Below, in pieces: positions 1 through 6,635 of a stretch of DNA of 7,959 nt (its first letter is position 1; each line of letters opens with the position of its first letter). The DNA is taken from positions 1 to 7,959 of the forward strand of contig DIFG01000048.1 of assembly GCA_002419025.1 (NCBI GenBank), in the 5' to 3' direction. Below the pieces are notes generated by a model, which made no database searches, was not told the DNA's origin, and saw only the letters and a program-made list of their open reading frames with translations. The position numbers and the translations under genes were made by a program. Source of the stretch: Deltaproteobacteria bacterium UBA5754. GTDB lineage: Bacteria; Desulfobacterota; Dissulfuribacteria; Dissulfuribacterales; UBA5754.

Positions 1-114
1 GCCTGGCACCACATTGTTCTTGTGTTCCCATATGCGCTTTACGAGATCGGATGTGACACCCACATACAGGGTTTTGTTTCTGCGGCCGGCCAGAAGATAG
101 ACGCACGGCTTCAT
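1..114 (-). CDS. GIY-YIG nuclease family protein, 5' end only (runs off window)
   Basis: Reading the minus strand from the ATG at 114 gives 38 codons without a stop up to the window edge. The peptide begins MKPCVYLLAGRRNKTLYVGV and continues with SDLVKR and IWEHK. This is the N-terminus of the small stand-alone GIY-YIG domain proteins (about 80-100 residues): CVYLL stands for the GIY strand, LYVGVT for the YIG strand, and the arginine in SDLVKRIWEH sits where the family has its catalytic Arg helix. The C-terminal half, with the metal-binding Glu, lies outside the window. GIY-YIG domains cut DNA, but the cellular role of these short free-standing members is not established. No good Shine-Dalgarno sequence is visible before the ATG. 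The leader contains a hairpin repeat starting 15 bp upstream. Confidence 0.85.
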   Translation of the reverse strand, partial: MKPCVYLLAGRRNKTLYVGVTSDLVKRIWEHKNNVVPG

Positions 115-128
115 AATTCACGTTCTAT

Positions 129-157
129 ACTGGATTCCGGCCTCCGCCGGAATGACG
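129..157. repeat. Dispersed hairpin repeat, copy 1
   Basis: A 29-bp unit contains a perfect 8-bp inverted repeat: ATTCCGGC at 134-141 and GCCGGAAT at 146-153, separated by the tetraloop CTCC. A second copy in the same orientation lies at 7922-7950 and matches at 27 of 29 bases. Units of this form (a CTGGATTCC arm and a GGAATGACG arm) are familiar as intergenic dispersed repeats in many proteobacterial and deltaproteobacterial genomes. This copy lies between the divergent GIY-YIG and slp genes, in the leader of the former. There is no T-run after the stem on either strand, so it is not an obvious intrinsic terminator. Confidence 0.85.
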
Positions 158-204
158 AGGCGGTATGCAACTGCGCACTGGAAACGGATCAAATTCCACA
201 CGAA

Positions 205-720
205 ATGACGAAGAGCCGATCTTTTTCAGAACGATTTTACATATATGTCTGCATGATCCTTCTTCTGCCTCTTTGCGCCTGTGCGGATGGCCTTTCCCCC
301 GCATCTCGCACACTTGTTACGTTTCACGAGCCTTTTACCGTGCTTGCGGGCAATCCTGAGAGATACCTGGGCGCTGTGGTGCTTGCTGGCGGACGGATTA
401 TCGAGACCATTTCTTCTTCCAGCCTCTCCGAGATCCTCGTCCTTCAGATCCCCCTCGAAAAAGGGGATGTGCCAGCGGATCCGGACCGCTCCGAAGGGAG
501 GTTCATTGTTCGATCAAGGGGCTTCCTCGACCCCGAGGTCTACCCGCCTGGAACCCGTCTGACCGTGGTCGGCAGGGTCATGGGGGGCGAATACCGGGAA
601 ATCGGCGGCTATTCCTATCTCTACCCCATACTCGATCCCATTGAGATCAAGACATGGCAGGCGCACATGGACGATTTTTCCAATGTCTTTTTCAGTTTCG
701 GAATAGGAACGACCTTTTGA
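205..720 (+). CDS. Slp family outer-membrane lipoprotein (first of tandem pair)
   Basis: A 171-residue protein of the Slp family (E. coli Slp is a starvation-induced outer-membrane lipoprotein of unclear function). The chosen ATG gives a standard lipoprotein signal: basic N-terminus MTKSRSFSER, hydrophobic core ICVMILLLPL-like at about residues 12-23, and lipobox LCAC with Cys26 as the likely lipidated residue. Cys24 is a second possibility. Position +2 is Ala, not Asp, which predicts sorting to the outer membrane. The mature part carries the family hallmarks: GGRIIE, then GRFIV, then GFLDPEVYPPGTRLTVVGRV, then a YLYPI segment near the end. The frame stays open upstream to an ATG at 22, but that stretch translates the hairpin repeat and the antisense of the GIY-YIG gene. 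An ATG at 253 would delete the basic N-terminus. No strong ribosome site precedes 205, so the start is moderately certain. It lies 24 nt upstream of a paralogue. Confidence 0.85.
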   Translation: MTKSRSFSERFYIYVCMILLLPLCACADGLSPASRTLVTFHEPFTVLAGNPERYLGAVVLAGGRIIETISSSSLSEILVLQIPLEKGDVPADPDRSEGRFIVRSRGFLDPEVYPPGTRLTVVGRVMGGEYREIGGYSYLYPILDPIEIKTWQAHMDDFSNVFFSFGIGTTF

Positions 721-734
721 TCCACATGGGGTTT

Positions 735-743
735 AGGTGAAGG
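735..743 (+). promoter_or_regulatory. Ribosome binding site supporting the 745 start of the second slp gene
   Basis: A purine-rich AGGTGAAGG lies just before the ATG at 745: the AGGTGA part leaves a 4-nt spacer. It is the only recognisable site near the gene's alternative starts, since 808 and 823 have none. It favours 745 even though that start makes an unusually long signal peptide. Confidence 0.5.
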
Positions 744-744
744 C

Positions 745-1398
745 ATGAAATGCAGATCCTTGATGCCGCTGAAAAAAACCGATCTACTTCGTATATGGCG
801 TCCTTCCATGGACATCGTTCCCATGTCTCAAAGGTTTTTTCATTGTGATCAGCCCTTCGCTCCTGTTTGCATCCTCCTTCTTCTTGCTTCCATCACTGGG
901 TGTGCTCCTGTTGCCCTCAGGGAGGCCCGGTCACGGGGCGCGGAGCCCGTCCCATTTGAACTCCTCCTTTATCAAACAGCCGAATTCACGGGCCGTGCCG
1001 TTATTGTGGGAGGCTTTGTGGCTGTGACACGGAATACCGAAAAGGGAAGCGAGCTGGTGGTCATCCAGTCGCCCCTTGATTCCCGTCTCGAGCCCAAAGG
1101 GAAGGACCGTTCCCTCGGACGGTTTCTTGTCGTCACCGAGCGATTTCTCGATCCTGAGGTCTATGCCAAGGACCGGCGGGTGACCGTGTCTGGCTCCGTT
1201 TCGGGGATACGTCACGAATCCGTTGGCGGCGCCCCTTACGCCTATCCAGTCATCCTGGCCGAGATGATATATCTCTGGCCCGAGGCGGATGTATCCGCCT
1301 CTCCGTATTATCCCTATCGTCCTTGCCCCTCCTGGTGGTACGATCCCTGGTATCCGTGGTATCCATATCCGTATCGGCCGCGACCCTGGTGCTGGTGA
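745..1398 (+). CDS. Slp family outer-membrane lipoprotein with Pro/Tyr/Trp-rich tail (second of pair)
   Basis: A 217-residue Slp paralogue. Residues 41-53 hold the hydrophobic core and the lipobox ITGC, with Cys53 lipidated and +2 Ala, predicting the outer membrane. The Slp core follows: GGFVAV (about 89-94), LGRFLV (124-129), FLDPEVY (134-140), VTVSGSVSG (146-154) and PYAYPV (164-169). FLDPEVY is shared exactly with the upstream paralogue. The last 31 residues (187-217) are 10 Pro, 8 Tyr, 6 Trp and 3 Arg, a low-complexity aromatic tail absent from the first copy. The start is ambiguous. ATG 745 has a ribosome site but puts 52 residues before the lipid Cys, while ATG 823 would give a normal 26-residue signal with no visible ribosome site. 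One nucleotide separates the stop from the next gene, so expression with the transporter is likely. Function is inferred from family only. Confidence 0.85.
   Translation: MKCRSLMPLKKTDLLRIWRPSMDIVPMSQRFFHCDQPFAPVCILLLLASITGCAPVALREARSRGAEPVPFELLLYQTAEFTGRAVIVGGFVAVTRNTEKGSELVVIQSPLDSRLEPKGKDRSLGRFLVVTERFLDPEVYAKDRRVTVSGSVSGIRHESVGGAPYAYPVILAEMIYLWPEADVSASPYYPYRPCPSWWYDPWYPWYPYPYRPRPWCW
1348..1365 (+). repeat. 9-bp tandem repeat encoding Trp-Tyr-Pro twice
   Basis: TGGTATCCG at 1348-1356 is followed directly by TGGTATCCA. The repeat lies inside the aromatic tail of the second Slp protein and encodes WYPWYP. Further TATCC-like units flank it (PYPY), suggesting the tail grew by short in-frame duplications. 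Confidence 0.7.
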
Positions 1399-1399
1399 C

Positions 1400-2341
1400 A
1401 TGGCGGAGGAGATCGTCCAGCCTGCCCCTGTCATAGAGGTGAAAGGGCTCACGAAGAGGTTCGGAGATAGGGTCGCGGTGGATTCCCTCGATTTTTCCCT
1501 GTATCACGGGGAATGCATGGGTCTCCTCGGGCCAAACGGAGCGGGTAAAACCACAACCATCGCCATCCTCCTCGGCCTTGTCCAGAAGAGCGCTGGGCAG
1601 GTGCGCATCTTTGGACAGGGTTATCCCAGTGACCTTTGGAAGGTGAAAAAAAGGATAGGGGTCGCCCCCCAGATGGACAACCTGGATCCGGATCTGACGG
1701 TCATCGAGAACCTTCTCACATATGCGTCCTATTTCGATATAAGTAGAAGAACCGCCCGGGTCCGGGCCGAGGAGCTCCTCGAATTCTTCGCCCTTTCCCT
1801 TAGACAATCCGAAGTGATCCAGAACCTCTCGGGGGGCATGCGTCGGCGTCTTCTCATCGCGCGCGCCCTCATCAATTCCCCGGACCTGCTCATCCTCGAC
1901 GAGCCGACCATCGGCCTCGATCCCCAGGCCCGGCACCTCATCTGGGAAAGGATCACCACCCTCAAGGGGCAGGGGACGACCATCCTTCTCACGAGCCATT
2001 ACATGGAGGAGGTGGAGCGGCTTGCGGGGCGGGTCATGGTCATGGAATCAGGAAGGCGGGTGGCCGAGGGGGATCCGCAGGAACTCGTCCACCAGAGGAT
2101 CGGTCAGGAGGTGTACGAGGTGATGAGCGTCGAAGACGAACTCACTCACCTCGCCGCCATCCTCGACTCATGCTCTGCCGACTACGAACGTCTCTCCGAC
2201 CGGATACTCATCTATGTCCGCAGGCCTTGTCCTGAGCTCGAGGCCCTCGCCCTATCCCATTCATACGTAATGAAACGGCCGACTAATCTTGAAGATCTTT
2301 TCCTGCGACTGACGGGAAGAACCCTGCGGGAGGACCGATGA
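1400..2341 (+). CDS. ABC transporter ATP-binding protein, NodI-like
   Basis: A 313-residue cytoplasmic ATPase that should energise export with the permease encoded next. All nucleotide-binding motifs are intact: Walker A GPNGAGKTT at about 44-52, Q-loop in APQMD (Gln91), signature LSGGM at 143-147, Walker B LLILDEP at 163-169, and switch His200 in LLTSHYMEE. The sequence RALINSPDLLILDEPTIGLD followed by ARHLIWER closely resembles the NodI branch of ABC-2 ATPases (rhizobial NodI exports lipo-chitooligosaccharides with NodJ). In non-symbionts such pairs have unknown substrates, so no nod function is claimed. The ATG at 1400 lies 1 nt after the slp stop. The upstream in-frame extension to 1289 only overlaps slp and has no family match. 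The C-terminal ~75 residues form the usual accessory region of this subfamily. Confidence 0.92.
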   Translation: MAEEIVQPAPVIEVKGLTKRFGDRVAVDSLDFSLYHGECMGLLGPNGAGKTTTIAILLGLVQKSAGQVRIFGQGYPSDLWKVKKRIGVAPQMDNLDPDLTVIENLLTYASYFDISRRTARVRAEELLEFFALSLRQSEVIQNLSGGMRRRLLIARALINSPDLLILDEPTIGLDPQARHLIWERITTLKGQGTTILLTSHYMEEVERLAGRVMVMESGRRVAEGDPQELVHQRIGQEVYEVMSVEDELTHLAAILDSCSADYERLSDRILIYVRRPCPELEALALSHSYVMKRPTNLEDLFLRLTGRTLREDR

Positions 2342-3093
2342 GCCCCCTTTTTGCCAAGGTCTGGATGAGAAACTGCCGGGTCTGGCGCAAATACATGACC
2401 GCAAGCCTTATCGGAAACCTGGGACAGCCTCTTCTTTTTTTGGGTGCCATGGGATTCGGGCTCAGGGGTGAGATCACGGATATCGGGGGGCTGACCTATC
2501 TTCAGTTCATCGCCCCCGGACTCGTGACCTCGGCCGTCATGTACAGCGCGGCCTTCGAGACCACGTACGGGTCCTATACCCGGCTTTCCACCCAGCGGAC
2601 CTTCGAGGCCATCCTCATGACCCTTCTCACTCCCCGCGATCTTGCCCTAGGTGAGATCACCTGGGGGGCCACCAAGGGCATCATCTCGGGACTCGTCATG
2701 TTCGCCGTCTTTCCCCTTTTTGGAATCATGCCGGCTGCGACGTCTGTTTTCCTCTTTCCGGTCCTATTCCTTGAAGGAATGGCCTTTGCCTCCCTCGGCC
2801 TCATGATGACCTCACTTGCGAGAAACTACGAGTTCTTCAACTATTTCACATCCCTTTTCATCACGCCCCTGTTTCTCTTTTCCGGCATATTTTTTCCATT
2901 GGAAAACCTAACACCCTGGATCCAGAGTGTCATGAAGACACTCCCACTCGCGCACGTCGTCGAGACCTCGCGTGTCCTCTGCTACGGAGGATCCATGGGG
3001 GATGTCCTCTTCGGAGTGACCGTGACGGCCTTCCACGCTGCAGCGTTCACGTGGATCGCCACCCTCCTCCTCCGTCGCAGGCTTATCACGTGA
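2338..3093 (+). CDS. ABC-2 type transporter permease, NodJ-like
   Basis: A 251-residue inner-membrane permease. About six hydrophobic segments are visible, near residues 22-41, 53-72, 105-130, 137-160, 168-188 and 222-247. The cytoplasmic loop contains the NodJ-family stretch TFEAILMTLLTPRDLALGE, and the region ATYE/FETTYGSY with TRLSTQRTFE matches that family's pattern. It should pair with the upstream ATPase as a dimeric exporter. The substrate cannot be read from sequence. The start ATG overlaps the ATPase stop (ATGA), and a strong GGAGG at 2329-2333 precedes it with a 4-nt spacer, so it can be translated both by coupling and independently. No separate periplasmic binding protein or membrane-fusion gene is in the window. 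The two Slp lipoproteins are the only envelope partners encoded nearby. Confidence 0.9.
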   Translation: MSPLFAKVWMRNCRVWRKYMTASLIGNLGQPLLFLGAMGFGLRGEITDIGGLTYLQFIAPGLVTSAVMYSAAFETTYGSYTRLSTQRTFEAILMTLLTPRDLALGEITWGATKGIISGLVMFAVFPLFGIMPAATSVFLFPVLFLEGMAFASLGLMMTSLARNYEFFNYFTSLFITPLFLFSGIFFPLENLTPWIQSVMKTLPLAHVVETSRVLCYGGSMGDVLFGVTVTAFHAAAFTWIATLLLRRRLIT

Positions 3094-3638
3094 ATCAGCC
3101 CACCGATCCGAGACGGAAATTCCGCATCACTGGTCTCTGTGACCTTGAAAGGTTCGCCCGATGCCTTGCCGTCGTCCTCAAACCCGGAGATGTCCTTCTT
3201 CTCTCCGGAGATCTGGGGGCGGGCAAGACCACGCTCACGAAAAAGATCGCACGCGAGCTCGGCGTGGACGAGAACGAGGTATCGAGTCCCTCCTTCACCC
3301 TTGTCAATATCTACGAAGAGGGGCGCATTCCCCTGGTCCACGCTGATCTATACCGCCTCGGTCCCGGGGCCGATCTCTCCGAGATCGGGATAGTGGACGC
3401 CATCGGAGAAGAGGCCATCCTCATCGTGGAATGGGCCGAATACGGACAAGGGGCCTTTGGCGCCGAGGCACTCGAAATCCTTCTCGAATGGGTGGACGAG
3501 GAGCGCAGGGATCTCACCCTGAGGCCCATGGGTGCTACCTGGGAGGCGAGGGTCCCTTCTCTCGCGCCATGTATGGGGTCTGAAGGAGCGCCTGGCCACT
3601 CGCCATCCATATTGAGAAAAAAATGGCCTGGAGTTTGA
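3090..3638 (+). CDS. tsaE: tRNA threonylcarbamoyladenosine biosynthesis ATPase TsaE
   Basis: TsaE (YjeE) is a P-loop ATPase that works with TsaB and TsaD to put t6A on position 37 of ANN-decoding tRNAs. The 182-residue product shows Walker A GDLGAGKTTLTKKIA at about 40-54, the SPSFTLVNIYE segment at 66-76, HADLYRL at 84-90 and the VEWAE motif at 113-117. The GTG at 3090 overlaps the permease stop as GTGA and gives the expected short lead to the P-loop. An in-frame ATG at 3051 lies inside the permease gene and adds a proline-rich stretch without family support. Only a weak AGG precedes GTG, so coupling to the permease is likely. The protein is about 25 residues longer than typical family members (about 150-160) because of a C-terminal tail after residue 150 that I do not recognise. 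The partner genes tsaB and tsaD are not in the window. Confidence 0.95.
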   Translation: MNQPTDPRRKFRITGLCDLERFARCLAVVLKPGDVLLLSGDLGAGKTTLTKKIARELGVDENEVSSPSFTLVNIYEEGRIPLVHADLYRLGPGADLSEIGIVDAIGEEAILIVEWAEYGQGAFGAEALEILLEWVDEERRDLTLRPMGATWEARVPSLAPCMGSEGAPGHSPSILRKKWPGV

Positions 3639-3822
3639 TGCCCCTTGGGTTGCACTGTCCGGTGGACCCCATTCCTCCGTTCCTTGGAGAGGCACCAAAG
3701 CCCGTGGATGGTACACTTTTCTTTCCCAGTGGTCATCTGCGACAGGTCTAAAATCAAAACCCACGGCTGTGAGGAAGCCCCGGGCCTGTACACGCCAATC
3801 GTCTGGGGCGTCAAGTACTTGC
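3639..3822. other. Convergent intergenic region between tsaE and the ykgJ-like gene
   Basis: A 184-bp gap where the plus-strand and minus-strand operons meet. Short open frames exist on both strands but none has a recognisable product. I found only short matching arms (for example CCGTGG at 3702 with CCACGG at 3761) and no GC-stem followed by a T-run, so no intrinsic terminator can be placed for either operon. No repeats like those at the window edges occur here. Confidence 0.6.
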
Positions 3823-4728
3823 TCATGCATGCCTCATGAAGGAACCGTGTTCCCCCTTGTTTTCCCGGTAGACCACAGTAAGACCATTACGTCTTGCGTA
3901 GGTTTCGATCTCGTTTGTGAGGGCCCGGACATAAGGGCAGTCCCAGACCGCAAGGAGCTTGTTTCGCCGAACAAACCTTCCGCCGTCTTGTTCGACGACC
4001 ACGGAAAATACCTGGGGGAGTCTGCAAACACGGGGACGGGCCGAATAGATCCGGCACCGGCATGTCTCCTCAAGCAAGGGACAGCGTGTGCCAACGGGAA
4101 GGATGAGACTTGGGCCGTCCGACCAGCGGTAGATCCCCGGATCCCCTTCGTAAAATGGACGGCCTGAGAAGAAGAGGGGAGGTTCATCCCCGGAGGTGAG
4201 AGTCCGGCTCTTCGGGGTGTCAATGACCGGCAGGGGAAATATGGCGCATTCTTCCCCGGTAAGGGGGATCTCGAAAAAGAGCTTGCGTGATCCTGGAGAC
4301 GGCCCGGTGCAGCAGAGGGCGCACCCGCACGGCGCACAGAGAAGGGAGTTTGCGCGCTCGAGTTCCCTTTCGAGCGCTTGCTGATGGATGAGGGCGAGGG
4401 CCGCCTCCATGGGGTCTAGAATGTCTCCTGTTTCGGAGAGGATCACCGGAAGTCCGACGCCAGGTCTTCCCGTCTTTATCTCCGAGAGACGTTGGATGCA
4501 GTCGAGGTGGTCCAGGAGGGTCTTCGTCGGGTCCTGATAGGTGACGCCGTCGATATCAAGGGGTGAAGGAAGCTCCTGTGCCAGGCCCTCAAGGGAATCG
4601 AAGGGGCCGGTGAGAAAGAGGAGGGCCGAGAGGCGGAGGAGGGGCCAGGCCGGGTTTTGAAGGGTCCTGAGCCCTTCTTTCCACGATGGGTGGGAGAGAA
4701 CGGCCTCGGGCGCGCACTCAGGCCTCAC
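3823..4728 (-). CDS. YkgJ-like cysteine-cluster protein with long N-terminal region
   Basis: A 301-residue protein. The C-terminal half matches the YkgJ / CxxCxxCC zinc- or iron-chelating family: CAPCGCALCCTGP at about 131-143 (Cys131, 134, 136, 139, 140), then RCPLLEETCRCRIYSARPRVCR at roughly 215-236 (paired Cys with the typical IYxxRPxxCR pattern), and DCPYV with Cys264. These cysteines probably bind a metal or Fe-S centre, but the family's biochemical role is largely unknown. Residues 1-130 have no motif I recognise and make the protein much longer than the ~100-residue domain. The GTG at 4728 overlaps the dxs end by 11 nt and is preceded by CAGGT with a 4-nt spacer. The frame is open further upstream, but only as antiparallel-free shadow of dxs in another frame. 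No in-frame ATG exists between the dxs stop and the Cys cluster except one near residue 106, too late to be the start. Confidence 0.8.
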   Translation of the reverse strand: MRPECAPEAVLSHPSWKEGLRTLQNPAWPLLRLSALLFLTGPFDSLEGLAQELPSPLDIDGVTYQDPTKTLLDHLDCIQRLSEIKTGRPGVGLPVILSETGDILDPMEAALALIHQQALERELERANSLLCAPCGCALCCTGPSPGSRKLFFEIPLTGEECAIFPLPVIDTPKSRTLTSGDEPPLFFSGRPFYEGDPGIYRWSDGPSLILPVGTRCPLLEETCRCRIYSARPRVCRLPQVFSVVVEQDGGRFVRRNKLLAVWDCPYVRALTNEIETYARRNGLTVVYRENKGEHGSFMRHA

Positions 4729-6628
4729 ATGGACCTGCCGATAAGGCGCCTGCAAGAAGGTCGAGGGCCTCCCGGACGAGGGCCTCCACGGTAAGTCCGA
4801 TGCCTTCCCGAAGGATCTCCTGGCTTCCGTGTTCGATGAATCGGTCCGGGAGGCCGAGGCGCCGGAGTCTAACGTTGTCCATGGATACATCAAGGAGGCA
4901 TTCGGCGACCGCGGATCCGAAACCTCCGGCACGGGCGTTTTCCTCGATGGTGATGATGCGTCCGGTCCTCTGGGCCGATTCGATGACGAGATCGGTATCG
5001 AGGGGCTTGAGGAATCGTGCGTTCACGACCCTGGCCGAGACCCCTGACTCAGCGAGCCTTTTTCCGGCCTGAATAGCCGTTTGGACGTGGTTTCCTATGG
5101 CGAGGATGGCGATGTCGTCTCCGTCCTGAAGGATTTCGCCCTTTCCCATTGGGATTTCCATGGGTCTCCAGTCCATCTGGACGCCTACCCCCTCCCCCCT
5201 GGGGTAGCGGATGGCTATGGGACCGGGTTGGTTGAGCGCAGTGTAAAGCATGTGCTGAAGCTCGTTTTCGTCCTTCGGGGTCATGATGGCGAGGTTGGGG
5301 ATGGCCCGGAGGTAGGAGAGGTCAAAGGCCCCATGGTGGGTAGGGCCGTCGTCTCCCACGAGACCGCCCCGGTCGATGGCAAAGACCACGGGAAGGGACG
5401 TGAGGCAGACGTCGTGGATGATCTGGTCGTAGGCCCGCTGGAGAAATGTGGAATAGATAGCCACAACAGGCCTCATGCCCTCGATGGCAAGCCCTGCCGC
5501 AAAGGTAACGGCGTGCTGTTCCGCGATCCCCACGTCAAAGAAACGGTCCGGATAGGCCTTGGCAAAGGCATCGAGGCCGGTCCCGGAGGGCATGGCAGCA
5601 GTGATGGCCACGATGCGAGGATCCTTTTCAGCCATTCGGACAAGGGACTCGCCAAAGACCTTCGTATAGCTCGGTGGTGCGGGCACGGGCGGAGGGATGG
5701 TTTCCCCGGTCGAGATCTCGAAGGGGCCGACCCCGTGGAAACGCTCCGGCTGGTTTTCGGCTGGCGGGTATCCCTTGCCCTTTTTCGTGATGACGTGGAC
5801 AAGGACAGGGCCTGGGATGTTCCGGACGTTTTGAAAGGTCTCTATGAGGGTCTCGATATGGTGGCCGGGAAGGGGCCCCACGTATTCGAACTGGAGGGCC
5901 TCAAAGAGCATCCCAGGCGTAAGCAGACTCTTCAGGGAATCCTCGCTCCGTTTGAGCACGGCCCAGATCTGTTCCCCGGTCCCGGACTTCTTGAGAAAGG
6001 ATTCCATCTCCCGTTTGACCCGGGTGGCGAGCCGGCTCGTAAGGGTGCGGCTTAGAAAGGACGAAAGGGCCCCCACGTTCGGAGAGATGGACATCTCGTT
6101 GTCGTTCAGGACGACGATAAGGTCCTTTCTGAGGTGGCCGGCGTTGTTCAATGCCTCAAAGGCGAGCCCGGCAGTCATGGAGCCGTCTCCGATGACGGCA
6201 AGGATCCTGCCATTTTTCTCCAGAAGGGAATGGGCGGTCGCCATGCCGAGAGCCGCGGAGATGGATGTACTCGAATGCCCCGTGTCAAGGGCGTCGTGCG
6301 GGCTTTCGGACCGTTTGGGAAATCCGCTTATGCCGCCATGCCTACGGAGGGTGGAGAACCGGTCAAGTCGGCCCGTAAGGAGTTTGTGGGCGTAGGCCTG
6401 GTGGCCCACATCCCAGATAATTCTGTCCGTGGGGGACTCGAAGACCGCGTGCAGGGCGATGGTGAGTTCCACGACCCCGAGGTTCGGGGCGAGATGTCCC
6501 CCGTTTGTGGAGACGGTCTCGATGATCCTTTTTCTGAGCTCGTAGGCAAGCTGGCAGAGGTCCCGGATTTTGAGGGTCTTCAGGTCCTCTGGACCGTTAA
6601 TAGACTTGAGGATGGAAGGGTTAGGCAT
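4718..6628 (-). CDS. dxs: 1-deoxy-D-xylulose-5-phosphate synthase
   Basis: Dxs condenses pyruvate and glyceraldehyde 3-phosphate to DXP, using thiamine diphosphate and Mg. It is the entry step of the MEP isoprenoid pathway and also feeds thiamine and pyridoxal synthesis in many bacteria. The 636-residue length is normal. Visible motifs are GHQAYAHKLLTGR (76-88), HGGISGFPKR (97-106), the TPP/Mg motif beginning GDGSMTAG at 147 and closing with NN at about 161-162, NDNEMSIS from 175, and DVGIAEQHAV, in which the catalytic Glu is residue 370. DRGGLVGDDGPTHHG follows from about 419. The C-terminal transketolase domain has RYPRGEG. The ATG at 6628 lies 7 nt after the ispA stop. An in-frame TTG at 6667 would add 13 residues inside ispA without family support. 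Cotranscribed with ispA and xseB upstream and the ykgJ-like gene downstream. Confidence 0.98.
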   Translation of the reverse strand: MPNPSILKSINGPEDLKTLKIRDLCQLAYELRKRIIETVSTNGGHLAPNLGVVELTIALHAVFESPTDRIIWDVGHQAYAHKLLTGRLDRFSTLRRHGGISGFPKRSESPHDALDTGHSSTSISAALGMATAHSLLEKNGRILAVIGDGSMTAGLAFEALNNAGHLRKDLIVVLNDNEMSISPNVGALSSFLSRTLTSRLATRVKREMESFLKKSGTGEQIWAVLKRSEDSLKSLLTPGMLFEALQFEYVGPLPGHHIETLIETFQNVRNIPGPVLVHVITKKGKGYPPAENQPERFHGVGPFEISTGETIPPPVPAPPSYTKVFGESLVRMAEKDPRIVAITAAMPSGTGLDAFAKAYPDRFFDVGIAEQHAVTFAAGLAIEGMRPVVAIYSTFLQRAYDQIIHDVCLTSLPVVFAIDRGGLVGDDGPTHHGAFDLSYLRAIPNLAIMTPKDENELQHMLYTALNQPGPIAIRYPRGEGVGVQMDWRPMEIPMGKGEILQDGDDIAILAIGNHVQTAIQAGKRLAESGVSARVVNARFLKPLDTDLVIESAQRTGRIITIEENARAGGFGSAVAECLLDVSMDNVRLRRLGLPDRFIEHGSQEILREGIGLTVEALVREALDLLAGALSAGPCEA

Positions 6629-6635
6629 GGCGCTG

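Noticed and set aside
129..157. Hairpin repeat read as an intrinsic terminator
   Set aside because: The stem is strong but no T-run follows on either strand, and it lies upstream of, not after, both flanking genes.
1250..1999. Minus-strand open frame of 249 codons opposite the ABC ATPase gene
   Set aside because: It lies over intact, motif-complete ATPase coding sequence and its translation is charged and unstructured, typical of an antisense shadow.
1400..3093. True nodulation genes nodI/nodJ
   Set aside because: Sequence resembles that branch, but no nod biosynthesis genes are present and such transporters occur widely in non-symbionts, so only a NodIJ-like label is used.
3311..3826. Minus-strand frame starting with an ATGA overlap at the stop of the ykgJ-like gene
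   Set aside because: The overlap is tempting, but the product matches nothing I know, over half of it is antisense to tsaE, and no ribosome site distinguishes it from the competing frame starting at 3830.
3645..3839. Plus-strand 64-codon frame after tsaE
   Set aside because: No family resemblance and no ribosome site, and it runs into the convergent gene.
5081..6055. Long plus-strand open frame (324 codons) inside dxs
   Set aside because: It is antisense to a fully conserved dxs and its translation has no recognisable family. Such frames are common opposite GC-rich genes.
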